From NCBI RefSeq assembly GCF_022539665.2, contig NC_081337.1, positions 4,378,679-4,442,678 of the forward strand: a stretch of DNA of 64,000 nucleotides. Reading direction: 5' to 3'. Positions 50,958 through 61,464 of the stretch are shown one piece after another; the first letter of the stretch is position 1; every line of letters starts with the position of its first letter. The translations under genes were made by a program, and so were the position numbers. A model generated the notes under the pieces. The model did not search any database, had not been told where the DNA came from, and saw only the letters and a program-made list of their open reading frames with translations. This DNA is from Daphnia carinata (lineage: Eukaryota; Arthropoda; Branchiopoda; Diplostraca; Daphniidae).

Positions 50958-53603
50958 CTAGTTCTTGTAATATTGAATCCTTCCAATTAGATCATTAAAA
51001 TCGATTGGCAATCGGTGAAACCAATTGTTTCCAAGTAGTGCCAGGGAATCGATACACTTCTTACGCGTAAGTACAAACAGTGGCAGAACGCATTTTTGAC
51101 CGGAATACTCCACGTTGACAAAGCATTTTCCTGTCGCCTCTATAGATCTTCCATTGGGTGTTAGCAGAGTCATCTTCGTTGGTTCTAGCTTCGGTTTTCC
51201 TAAAGATGTCCACACACTATGACCTATAAAAGTGATGATGGTCCCACTATCTACCAACATTTCCAAGTCCTTGCCATTTACATTTACTGTGATAAAAAAT
51301 GGTTCACTGTTAGGACTGGTTTCTAATTCCAAGGCCAAGTCCCTCCAATATTGGTCTTCTCGAAAATCTACGCTGACGGGTTTCATAAACTTATTCCAAT
51401 CCAAGTTTAGACTGGATAGCCAACTTCGTCCTATGAGTTCTAGTTTGAAAAGTCTCTTCTGTTTTGAATTGCTTACCACTAGCAATGGCAAATGAAATGT
51501 CTGTTGACCGTATTGCACAGTAGCCATAAATTTGCCCATTAGCTTGATCTTCTTGCCGCCAATCAGGCCAACGAAATCGAATTCGACAGGCTCTAAGCTA
51601 GGTTTCCCCATTTTTCCCCACAAACACGCGCTAATGCACGAATGATGAATGCCGGAATGTATGCCCATAACCACTTCTAATCCATTTATCTCTAAATTGA
51701 GTACTAGGTTGGTAGGGACGACTGGTAGTTCTTGAAACGTTTCACTAAACGGTATGATTTCCTTGCCGCATTCAGATACAGTTGGACCCACGTCTGGGTC
51801 CATTGTATCAAATCTGCTGGCCAACTGATTTTCGTTAACGTTTTCAAACTTTGGCAACGCGCTCATAGGTGTATTCACTTGCGCTTCGGTCTCGCGAGAT
51901 AGCTCCTCAGGTGGCAGCAACCCATCAACGGCTTTTGTTTGCTTTACATTACACGTTATTGAAGCACTCTCTTTCTGGCCAAGTTTAGCTTCAGCAATGG
52001 GTGTAGAAGTCATACTATATCCACATATTTGACACTTTTCACTTGGTTCTGCAGGAGGAATGAGATTTATAAAACCGGACTTTGCTTTCTGATCTTCACT
52101 TCTTGCTTTACAGCTTTGAATTGATCCAAAGATTGAATTAAAATCGAGTGATAAAGCATTATACCAATCGGTTCCAAGTATCGCAAGGGAATTCGTACGC
52201 CTACTTCGCTGTAGTACACTAAGTAAAAAGCGGTGCCTCTGTCCTGAATACTTTACGTAAACAGAACATTCTCCTTCCTGCCACATCACTTTTTCGTTTG
52301 GTTCTACGAAAGGTATTTTCCTTATTATTAGCTTAGGCTTTCCTAGTTTTTCCCATACGTCATGGCCAATAACAGATCGTCCGTACCAGGTATTTATCAT
52401 CATTTTGATTGACACACCATTCACACTTACGATGACGAAATATGGTTGGCTATTACAAGAGGATCTCAATTCCAGGGCCAACTTCCTGCTTGTTTCAGTT
52501 TCTTCTCGAAGGTATGTACTTTGAATTGGATTGAAATAGGTATTCCAATCCAAGTTAAGACAACAAAGCCACTGTCTTCCTAGTAGATGTAAACCTTCAT
52601 ATTTTAAATATGAATTTGATTCGCTTATCACTAGCATTGGCAGGCTGAAGGTCCGTTGGCCGTATTGCATATGAGCCATAAATTTTCCAGTCACCGTGAG
52701 GCTTTTGCCCTCAAGTGCTCCATGCAAACTAACTTCGACAGGCACTAATTTTGGCATCCCCATTGCTTCCCAAGTGCGCGTGGTAATAACCGAATGGTGA
52801 ATGCCGGAATCAACGGTCATATTCACCAATAGTCCATTGATCCTCAGCTGAAGTCTGTATGGGCTGTTAGGGTTGCTCGGTGGCTCACGAAAATTCTGAT
52901 CCGATAGTTTAGTTTCCTCTTTGCGTCCACTTTTCGTTTGATCCCCAGATGCATCTCCGGATCTCGAGAGTCTCTCTCGAATTTCTCCGGTGATTTCTGA
53001 TGATTTCGTACTGCTTGTTTCAGGTCCGGCATTAGTCTTGTGTGAAAGCTCCTCTGGTGTCACTAAGCTATCGGTGGCTTCTGATTTGCTTTTCAGTTTC
53101 ACGAAATTGGCAAATTTCCGCCAATAATGCTTTATCTTGTTCGTAGCTTCTGGATGCTCTACAGTGTCGTTTACAACATCTTTCACCTCTACGTTTCTGG
53201 AAAAGCGGAATTTCCACCATTTGTTTTTCGCAGTTCCGGTGGCGTCTTGGTTTGCAGTAACAGTGATGTCACCTTCCTGGTTTTCTTTTCTGGTTTCTTT
53301 TCTGGTTTCTTTGGTCTGTTCTGGTTGTTTGGAAGTGCTAGTTCTGTCTAGATGACCAGTGGAGATCTCCTTGTTCTCTTTGTTTGATGTTCTGTATCTG
53401 TCTATTAGTTTGGAGAAAATTGAACTTCCCGTTTCGATCTTCGTACTGGATTTGGTCTCTGGAAGAACTTCCTTCTCATTCCGGGTTTCGGTACTTGTAC
53501 CATTAGCTGTGGGCATTCTCTGCTCTGGTTTACCTTGTTGTCTTTCGCGCTGCATTCTACGCCGCATTTTGAATAATTTGTACGATAGGAAATGAGCCGA
53601 CAA
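50958..53603 (-). CDS. intronless protein with four tandem retropepsin-like domains
   Basis: An uninterrupted 881-residue frame. Residues 1-240 are polar, Ser/Thr/Lys/Glu-rich and probably disordered. Four retropepsin-like aspartic protease folds follow: A1 (about 250-356), B1 (388-497), A2 (632-738) and B2 (768-877). Each has the active-site strand, a W-x-x-(L/M)-G-x-P helix, a GQ hairpin and an (L/I)(L/I)G-x-x-W-(L/Y/F)-x-x-L motif as in Gypsy-type elements. A1 has DSG at 265-267 and B2 DSG at 785-787; B1 has Asn404-Thr-Trp and A2 has His649-Ser-Gly, so those two lack the catalytic Asp. A linker with PEELS recurs at 183-187 and 565-569, showing that a two-domain unit of about 382 residues was duplicated. 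A CQIC motif lies between the units. No gag, reverse transcriptase, integrase or LTR is visible nearby. Function unknown. The start could be residue 1 or Met13. Confidence 0.85.
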   Translation of the reverse strand: MSAHFLSYKLFKMRRRMQRERQQGKPEQRMPTANGTSTETRNEKEVLPETKSSTKIETGSSIFSKLIDRYRTSNKENKEISTGHLDRTSTSKQPEQTKETRKETRKENQEGDITVTANQDATGTAKNKWWKFRFSRNVEVKDVVNDTVEHPEATNKIKHYWRKFANFVKLKSKSEATDSLVTPEELSHKTNAGPETSSTKSSEITGEIRERLSRSGDASGDQTKSGRKEETKLSDQNFREPPSNPNSPYRLQLRINGLLVNMTVDSGIHHSVITTRTWEAMGMPKLVPVEVSLHGALEGKSLTVTGKFMAHMQYGQRTFSLPMLVISESNSYLKYEGLHLLGRQWLCCLNLDWNTYFNPIQSTYLREETETSRKLALELRSSCNSQPYFVIVSVNGVSIKMMINTWYGRSVIGHDVWEKLGKPKLIIRKIPFVEPNEKVMWQEGECSVYVKYSGQRHRFLLSVLQRSRRTNSLAILGTDWYNALSLDFNSIFGSIQSCKARSEDQKAKSGFINLIPPAEPSEKCQICGYSMTSTPIAEAKLGQKESASITCNVKQTKAVDGLLPPEELSRETEAQVNTPMSALPKFENVNENQLASRFDTMDPDVGPTVSECGKEIIPFSETFQELPVVPTNLVLNLEINGLEVVMGIHSGIHHSCISACLWGKMGKPSLEPVEFDFVGLIGGKKIKLMGKFMATVQYGQQTFHLPLLVVSNSKQKRLFKLELIGRSWLSSLNLDWNKFMKPVSVDFREDQYWRDLALELETSPNSEPFFITVNVNGKDLEMLVDSGTIITFIGHSVWTSLGKPKLEPTKMTLLTPNGRSIEATGKCFVNVEYSGQKCVLPLFVLTRKKCIDSLALLGNNWFHRLPIDFNDLIGRIQYYKN
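50973..51302 (-). other. retropepsin-like domain B2, DSG intact
   Basis: Fourth domain. It reads MLVDSGTIITFIGHSVW with Asp785, then VEYSGQ and LLGNNWF. It pairs by sequence with domain B1. Confidence 0.75.
51390..51710 (-). other. retropepsin-like domain A2, active-site Asp replaced by His
   Basis: Third domain of the quadruple-retropepsin protein. The active-site triplet reads HSG (His649), followed by IHHS as in domain A1. It keeps FMATVQYGQ and LIGRSWL, so the fold is probably kept while catalysis is lost. Confidence 0.7.
52113..52442 (-). other. retropepsin-like domain B1, active-site triplet lost
   Basis: Second domain. The position of DSG reads Asn404-Thr-Trp, yet the flanks (SVNG, VIGHDVWEKLGKPKL, VKYSGQ, ILGTDWY) match domain B2. 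Confidence 0.7.
52536..52856 (-). other. retropepsin-like domain A1, DSG intact
   Basis: First domain. It reads MTVDSGIHHSVI with Asp265, then FMAHMQYGQ and LLGRQWL. Closest in sequence to A2. Confidence 0.75.
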
Positions 53604-54370
53604 TGAAGACGGTCACAATTGAAACGCTAATATTCACTTGGTTGCAGAACAGGGACATGTGACAAAGTGACATGCAAGAATTCCTACTGTTATTTTTAGG
53701 TGGATACAAAAAGCTGTGTAGTTACTCTTAGAAATTATTTATTTATTTTTTTCACATCTATTTCATCTATAATGGTTATGGTTTATAAAGCCATGAAATA
53801 ACAATATATATTTAAAATAGGATTTGACTAACTCTCCGCGTTGCACGAACCATCATGCGGAATGGTTAGTTAACGGTGTTGCCACTCAATAAATGGCCAA
53901 CATCGCGGACTGGAGTGGGAAAATTCCCGAATAATCGCATTATTACCTCTTCCAACGTTGCCAATATTTCCGAGACCGTCTAACTACTACTAAGGTACTG
54001 CTGAAAGGTAAGCTGAGAAAAATAAACAAACACATTATTTTTTTTACTTTTATTTAATGCCAATTTCCGGGAATTCTGAAAATTGTTAGGGACACATATG
54101 CCATACTTGTAAAATCTATGGTGGACGCGGACTGATCTACTAATCATACTAAAAGGAAACGAAAAATTAAAACAAAATGAAAGAAATGAAACAACAAACT
54201 TTTTAAAGTTCCTTGCCAATTACCGCAACGCAGATTAGCGTACCGTACTCTTCACCTGTGCCCTGTAAAATATCCGGTTTGTGCGTCGATGAAAAACAGC
54301 TACTCTAAGTGGTGGACAACGCATTCGTTACGTTTCACTGACGCATCAGTTCCATAGCGTTCATAACCCC

Positions 54371-54466
54371 TATTTATGCAACTATTTATGCAGTTAGTTA
54401 TGCAACTATTCATGAAGTTAGTTATGCAACTATTTTTGCAGCTAGTTATGTAACTATTTATGCAAC
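54371..54466. repeat. 24-bp tandem repeat, about four copies
   Basis: The core GCAACTATT (or GTAACTATT) recurs at 54378, 54402, 54426 and 54450, exactly 24 bases apart, within units such as AGTTATGCAACTATTTATGC. A partial fifth core starts at 54462. Confidence 0.85.
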
Positions 54467-55547
54467 TACACTCCGTACAGCTTATTTTGGCAGTTTGGTT
54501 TGAACCATTTCTTTCACGTTAATTTGATGTATCTGTGTTGTTGCAGATTTACAAAGGCATGAAATTCTTCCACTGCTGTAAAAGACCCCCTTTCCTTCGC
54601 CTCGTTTTTTTTCAGAGTTTAGGACTTAGATATTGTAAATCTTATAGATTTCCTGATTTCCTGACACTGCCAAAAACTGTCAACGTACGAAAATCTATTT
54701 TTATATTCCGCATATATTTCTCAAACCTTCATATTCGAACTATAAAAAATATTGACAGCTATTTTTTTCTTTTAAATGTAAGGACAGAGGGGTCTTTTAT
54801 TGAAAGTTTATCTAAAGTGTGTTTTAATGCTTGCAATTTGAATATTTGCAATGTCTGCAAATTCAAATTTATTATGACACTAATTTAAATAAAATACTGA
54901 AACTAGAAAACGCTTCTAAAGGCAGTCATTTACCCACATTCAGTCATAAGCATAATGAGGCAATTGCTCATTTCCTCTGTTGAATCAAATCAAATCAACT
55001 CTGTTGCTTAATGGCGCTAACTACTATTCTTTTTCTAGAATGCCCGGGTATTGTCGGTCTACAAACTGTAACACTATCTTGGAAATTCCTTGATTTTGAA
55101 GAAGCAAAGTCCTCAGGGCAATTAACACAGTCTAATTCCAAGACGTGGCAGTCGGTAGCCATGCTTTGTTAATGACAACAGCGATGTGGTGTTACTCAAA
55201 GAAGCACATGTGATTTCAACGTGTTGTGGAAGGCCAAGGAAGCACACACGATAGGCAGTCGACATTTATTACTTGAAAGTCCCACAAAAATGGTGCGTGA
55301 CCGCCATCAGCAAACACAGTGCAGCTAGAACGACGGATGATGTTATGACTTGTAACTTACTGCACTCTTCGTACTTTGGAGATTGTGCATCCTTTTTATA
55401 CAAAACAAGTGTCACTGTCTACTTGCATACACGCCGCAGAGTGTACTATGCCTCATGAGCTTCGAGATAAAATAGGAGGGGGACAAAAAATGGAGGAATG
55501 TCATCGTATCATAAAAAGGAGAAGATTAACTTTTTTTATTTTTCTTT

Positions 55548-55569
55548 GGGAAGGGGAGGGGGGAGAGGG
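55548..55569 (+). other. G-quadruplex-type motif next to a splice-donor consensus
   Basis: Four G runs separated by 1-3 bases (GGG AA GGGG A GGGGGG AGA GGG), with the last run forming GG|GTAAGT. Folding or splicing here is inferred. Confidence 0.5.
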
Positions 55570-56560
55570 TAAGTATCTCTGTTCGTAGGGTAAACTAAGA
55601 AGTCCAAAGTTCAAGGAGAAACTGGTTCAAGGCAGTTTATTGGTATTAGAATAGGCCTTCATCCACCACAAGTCTCTGGAGAGAAGTTCCGCAAAATTCT
55701 TTCTCAACCTTCCTCAAGTCGTCAGTCACACTCGAACCTAGCAAAGACGAAGGAGTCCGACAGCTAACGCTCGCACAGCGAACCTTCCAAAGTGACAGTC
55801 TTCTCAACATCAGGTAGGGTGTTCAATGCTTACCGTATTGTCTGTGATTTGCCTTTTCTCAGAGAAAACTGAATCCACTTTGTGTAATTGTCTCTCTCAG
55901 CTGCTGTGTCCAAACCAAGAAGGCCATTTCTCGAATTCATGCCAGGCATTATCCGAATTGATGGATAATTTCATCACTAAGTGTGTGTGCTCGTTTCTTC
56001 GGTAGATTTAAAATGAAGGCCGTTGATATTTTCGTGGGTAATGACCGCCAAATAAGTGGGCCATTTGTTTTATACAGTTGCCTAACTAAAAAAAAACGAA
56101 TTATTTTTGAGAGACGTACAGTTCTTGATATTAGTACAAGAAAGACTATCATCACAGTCACAGGCTTCTTTTTCTTTGTGCCCACGTTCTTTCACTAATT
56201 AAGTGCCAAATAGCATTTGATGGCATAACGTGTTAAAAATCAAGACTAGGATGCATCATAAGCATTAACGACTGTTACCAAAGCTTATTTTTCAGTGATC
56301 TGTTAGCCTGTTCTTGTTTGAACATATACCAATGTTTCTATTAGATCTGAGCCAGCCAATCAAACCCGAGCACGCGAGGGGCGGAAGGAAACCGAAAGGG
56401 GTTGCTTGAAAGTTGATGGGGGTATGTTGTACGTCGGTTGTAGCTGCAGCTACATTTCATACCAAAGGTAACGGTCAACGGATTGGACGTTTTCTTTATT
56501 CTTTATTGTTCCCATTTTACTTTTGTGCTAAGCTATTTATTTTCTATTGAATATAAACAG

Positions 56561-57385
56561 CACGTCGGAGCCGATCTTTGGGTCAAGAGCAGTCGAATCG
56601 TTCCAGCTCTCCGTCCGGTCCATCAGCTATCACCGGATCACACAATCAACAACAACGGCAACACCAACACCAGTGCCCACACGCCGGCCCCGCCCCTTCG
56701 CAACAGTCTCACAGGTTCGTCTAGAGCTCCTTTGGCTAACTACTCACAAACGTATCCATGATGTAGAATGATGAAGGGGCGTTAGGCTCGTTTTTAATAC
56801 ACCTTTCGTCGTACGTGGCTTAAATAGTACGTTGACGAAAGACAAAGAGATATTTATCTTTTTATTTCCGCTCGATAAATGAAATAAATTATTAAAATTT
56901 TACAGGTTATTCCGCCATCGATGGCGACGCATATTTCGACTTTCGGCAGCTGCCCCGAATCTGTCAGCGGTGCCCTTCCGCAGCGAACTGATTCTAGAGG
57001 ATATCAACTTTGGCCGTGATTGTAAATCAATTAACCGATTGTAAATATAAAAAAAAATCAACTGATAAATTTTTTTTTTGCAGCGTACCAGCTACCACAG
57101 CCGCTGCCTTCGCCGGATCACCATTACTTTAATCTTAAACCAACGGGGTTTTCGAAGTTTCATCCGAGCATATTTCTGCCGCATAGTACGTATCAAATTC
57201 CTGTTATATTCGTTCTTTACAAGACGGCACATCAGATAATTAAACGCGAAATGAGTCACCAGACAGCTGTCCCTTGTGAACATTGGCGGTCAGATAAAAC
57301 AGCAGTAATAGAAAGGCTGTGTGACGTAATCGGAATTGAATCACGTGTGTTTCAGTTGCAGCGACTGGGCGTTTTTCATCAGTGA
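56561..57385 (+). other. possible three-exon chain upstream of TRPML (UTR exons or unrecognised gene)
   Basis: Splice-like borders define segments 56561-56714 (after AAACAG, before GTTCGT), 56906-57021 (after TTACAG, before GTAAAT) and from 57084 (after TTTTTTTTTGCAG). The second gap is 62 bases, typical of this genome. One frame stays open through all three (…QEQSNRSSSPS…, AAAPNLSAVPFRSEL, LPQPLPSPDHHYF) to a stop at 57383-57385. I do not recognise the product, and the first segment is open in all frames, so it may be non-coding. TRPML's first coding exon begins after an acceptor at 57902-57903, so these could be its untranslated exons. Confidence 0.35.
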
Positions 57386-57943
57386 AACAGTTTGGGGATT
57401 CGATAAAAATCAGAAATACCAGAAAAAAATTACGTGTCGTTGTCCGAATTGTTCCGAAAAGTTTTTTTTTTTGCGTTGTGTTCTGCATTTTTAAGTATCC
57501 TTTTTTTGTTCCGAGAAAGTCTTAAAAATTCTTTGAATATCTTGGCACCGTTGGGAAAAAGTAAAAGGTCTCGGGCGTTTCACATTGAACAAACTATGTT
57601 ACGGGGCGTTAAAAAGGAAATTCTGAGCTTGCTATTAGTTACTGGAAATTGGCTGTGGTAAAATTTGCCATGTATGTTGCTTTGGAAGGAATTTCGTTTT
57701 CGTGCGCAAATCTTGCCCCTATAAATGACATTTGAAATACGGTTATAAACGTCTACATAAACAAGTGATGAAGCAGACGAAACGTAAACAGCTGTAAGAA
57801 GAAAATAACTCAAAGAGCAGTCAAAACAGTAGTGCTCTTTCGTAGTTTAATGGTTTCGAGAATGAGATGAGTGTAGGGATTAATTTTGTATAGTATTGTT
57901 TAGATCATCCAAAGTTGTCAATAACTACAGTGTACATAGTAGT
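57386..57943. other. region just upstream of TRPML coding sequence
   Basis: AT-rich, about 560 bases. A splice acceptor (GTTTAG) at 57898-57903 precedes the first coding exon. No other gene recognised. Confidence 0.55.
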
Positions 57944-60579
57944 ATGGCTACTCTTGTAGCTTCAGCCTCCGCCGTTTCGAGTCATGCTTCTGCTCAACCA
58001 GAGGAAAACAATGTGTATAATGACTCTCTATCTTTCTCTAATAATCAAGTTATTGGGAAACGAAGAGTCAGCCAAGACCTCAAAGGCACTACCACAATCA
58101 ATTCTACGGTTTCTTCACCCCCTCATAGCTTCCCTGTGTTAGGTAATGAAGTTGGTGAATGGGTATCTGATCAGAACAATCAATTAGTTTTTGAATATAA
58201 TGGTTGGTGTGCTATGGAGTTTGTTTGAAATAGAGTATATGGTTTATTTGTTTTGTCTTTCCATTAGGTGAAATGTTTACTGCAACAAGCACAAACAGCG
58301 CAGCTGAGTATGGTGTGACAATGGATTCCCCTTTGTTTGTTCCAAGACACACTCCAGCAGAGGAGAGACTGAAGCGCAGGTTGAGGTTCTTTTTCCTCAA
58401 CCCAGTGCAAAAATGGGCAGCCACAAGAAGGTTTCCATTTAAACTGTTCACTCAAATTATCAAGATTATCTTTGTTACTGTGCAGGTAATTGTGTATTAT
58501 AATTGTTTATTGCACATAGATTACCAAACTAATTTTTCTTATGTGTCCAGTTGTGTTTATTTGCATCTTTTCGCGATAGCCATGTCTTTTATGCCAGAAA
58601 CACAGAGGTAGTGTTTTCACACATTTTCTTGCAAGAGTGGGATGTGACAAGAGAAGCCCCTCCTTATCCTCCCTCTGCTGGACCATTAGCAGTGTATTCT
58701 AAAAAACAATTTCACGAGTACTTGGACTTTGCGATAGATAATGTAAGTTGAGTATTGATAAAACATTGGCAATAACAAACCAGCAAAACTTTCCTTCTTT
58801 TCTCTAGTATGTTAATTTGGAAACCAGTTCAATGGGTGCCTACTTTCACTTAAAGAATTCCAAAGGTTCTTGGATGACCTATTGCCAAACTGATTACATC
58901 CATAGCCAGTTTGAGCCACAGAGCAATGAATTTAATTTTGATAGTCACACCAAGCAAGGTAATATAATGAAAAAGCTGTTTCATCGCACCACGTCCTCAT
59001 TTTTTCTTCGTTATCTTTAAAGAATGCGTGGAAATACCGATCGATGCAGATATGTCCTCTTTCAGCAGCGAAGATTTCTTGCGACAAAAGAACATAACTA
59101 TTAACGGCCTCTCCCTGGTGCAAGCTACTTTGTTGTTCTCCATTAAATCAATCCATTTTAAACCCAATGGTCCACTTAATGGTCCGGACTGCTACTCTTT
59201 CGATCTTGCGCTGTTGTTCAACAATCAAGGTGAAGACGGACAATTATTGGTCAGCCTGACTACATCTGCGCAGCACCTTGATTGTCATGGAAAAGTTAAT
59301 CCTCCCGTCACTGATGGACCATCCAAGTCTTTCCGTAGCACTGTGAACATCTTTGTCATCTTCACGTGTGCCGCCTCCTTCTTTCTTTGTGCTAGGGCTG
59401 TCATAAAGGCCCAGTTGTTGAAATGGGTATATTTATTTTATTTTTTTTAACTTGCTGAAATCAAACTATTGGCCCCATTAAAAACACTTTTTTTTTCTTC
59501 GTTAGGAAACAAATGAGTTTTTCAAACGCCGTTTTAATCGCTGCATGAGTAAGCATGATCGGCTTGAGTTTCTCAATTTGTGGTATGTCCTCATCATCAT
59601 CAATGATGTCTTGTTGGTTGGCGGATCGATCATCAAAGAACTTATGGAAAATCAGGTAAAATGAAATTACTTCGGCATATAATTTTATTATTATCATCAT
59701 TTGGCGTGTGTAATGTGGTGTTTTCTAACCTGAAATTATTAATTAGAATTAACTCTTTTCTTACGAATGCCCTTCAGCATATAGAAAAAGACATGTGGGA
59801 TGTGTGCAGCGTCTTGTTAGGGACGGGCAACCTGTTTGTCTGGTTTGGAGTTTTACGCTACTTGGGTTTCTTCCGAACTTATAACATGTTGATCGTGACG
59901 CTGAAGAAAGCCTTCCCCTCTGTGCTCCGGTTTCTGCTCTGCGCCATGTTGATCTATGCCGGATTCACTTTTTGTGGATGGCTTATTTTCGGCCCATATC
60001 ATTTCAAGGTTTTTACTTCAATTTGGCCCTTACTTCAATACGATCACATAAGTCATTCAACGTATTCATTTTTATTACAGTTTCAAACGATATCTTCCAC
60101 CTCCGAATGTCTGTTTTCGTTGGTCAACGGCGACGACATGTTTGCCACGTTTGCAGGCATGTCGGAAAGGTCGGCGCTAGTCTGGTGGTTCTCACGGCTC
60201 TACCTCTACTCTTTCATCTCACTCTTTATCTACGTGGTGCTTTCACTCTTCATAGCCCTAATTATGGATACATATGAGACCATCAAGGTACGTCAAGTTA
60301 TTAGTTGATTCTCTTAATTCATTTCGTGCCTGAATAGATGGGAGCTTAATAGTGATTTCTCTTGAACTCTAGATGTACTACACGGATGGATTCCCAAAGT
60401 CTGACCTTCGCCAGTTTATCGCTAATGACGACTGTGTCGACAATTTGCCCGTTTACGAATCGCAAGCCTGCTTTCCTCAACTCTGGTCATTGCTGACCCG
60501 AAGAAGATGTGGTTATGAGGTGATCAGCGATGGTCAGAAAGACGAAGAAGCGGAAGAACGGCAACCCATTTTAGCTTGA
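57944..60579 (+). CDS. Trpml: mucolipin TRP channel (TRPML), 9 exons
   Basis: Lysosomal/endosomal cation channel that releases Ca2+ and other cations when gated by PI(3,5)P2. Exons: 57944-58142, 58268-58485, 58551-58742, 58808-58958, 59023-59426, 59506-59655, 59778-60008, 60081-60287, 60373-60579; 1959 bases, 652 residues, phases consistent. A Ser/Ala-rich N-terminus is followed by the basic stretch [16 protein letters not shown], transmembrane segment 1, a large luminal domain (about 145-350) and transmembrane segments 2-6. Conserved runs are [31 protein letters not shown] and the pore filter NGDDMF (531-536), then [20 protein letters not shown]. The C-terminus is short and ends EERQPILA. 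I chose ATG 57944; the frame is open back to the acceptor at 57903, so a small upstream extension is possible. Confidence 0.95.
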
Positions 60580-61110
60580 AAGCATTGTAATTTGATTGAT
60601 CAGGTTGCTAGATTGATTCATTTTCTTCAGGGCTACGGGGAAAAGAAAACGATGGAAGCGAAAGATAAAATGTCTATTAAAACAAAATACGTATCCACAA
60701 ATATGGAAAATTCTAATTCGAAATTTTTTTCCCCGGGGGACCAATAATTGAAAGCCGTATGACAAGCAAGATTCTATACACAATTTGCATTTATATTTTG
60801 GCATTTTCTTTTTTATTATTTTTTTTTCAGCCATTTCAACGATGCCCTTAGAAAAAAAAAGAAAAATATGTGGGGCCAATATTTCAGGTTAGCACTAGCT
60901 CTGTATTACTCTACGATGCTTCTCGAAAGTATAATGCGCACAAGCAGAAAAAATCGCTAGAATTCTAAAGAATAACTAACAACAAAACCCGGTAATATTT
61001 GAAATGAAAAATAGTTCACGTCGTCCTTGAGGAAATATGTGGATTTATGGGAAACCAATTTTTACCCGGAAGTAGGCAGCCATTAATACGCGGCGGAGAA
61101 CAAAAGCAAT

Positions 61111-61464
61111 TTAATTGAACGAACTGCTGCGGTACATTCCGATCTGACTCTGAAGGCGAGTGAATCGCCTCCATCCCAGAGGAATGGATAACGTATCTGC
61201 TTTCGTCGAACACTCGGGTGTGTCGTGATTGCGTCCGTCGCCAGCACCGGCGGCCGTCGCCTCGTTGTCGGCCCTTGTTACCGTCACTTCATCTTTCTTT
61301 ATCAGCGATAAGTATCGTCCGTATTCTCCAGCGGTCGTCGAATAGCGCAATGGCTCGTTCGTGATAGTTTTCCCGCCTGACAGATGTGTCTTAATATCCA
61401 ACGTCTGCGTGGTTGGCGAACGGCTAGACGAGAGATGACCAGTATCCGATTTCGTGTCTTGCAT
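61111..61464 (-). CDS. possible small protein or exon, unrecognised
   Basis: On the minus strand the ATG at 61464 opens 117 codons rich in Ser, Thr and Asp, starting MQDTKSDTGHLSSS and ending SQIGMYRSSSFN. The frame is open for 14 more codons upstream but without ATG. Composition is plausible for a disordered protein. A possible acceptor (CTCGTCTAG at about 61424) and donor (GTGAGT at 61486-61491) within or near it suggest that part may be intronic. No family recognised. Confidence 0.25.
   Translation of the reverse strand: MQDTKSDTGHLSSSRSPTTQTLDIKTHLSGGKTITNEPLRYSTTAGEYGRYLSLIKKDEVTVTRADNEATAAGAGDGRNHDTPECSTKADTLSIPLGWRRFTRLQSQIGMYRSSSFN

Larger units (their letters stand above)
53604..56560. 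other. spacer between the retropepsin gene and the TRPML locus
   Basis: About 3 kb, AT-rich. It holds a 24-bp tandem repeat at 54371-54466 and a G-quadruplex-type motif at 55548-55569 followed at once by GTAAGT. Short open frames (54535-54888, 55983-56198) resemble nothing known. No LTR or other retroelement part is visible upstream of the retropepsin gene. Confidence 0.55.

Noticed and set aside
54535-54888. 117-codon open frame on the plus strand
   Set aside because: Phe/Leu/Lys/Arg-rich AT-driven sequence with no family match and no supporting splice structure.
55983-56198. 71-codon frame with an overlapping 78-codon antisense frame
   Set aside because: Both are open only because of AT-poor stop usage; neither resembles a known protein.
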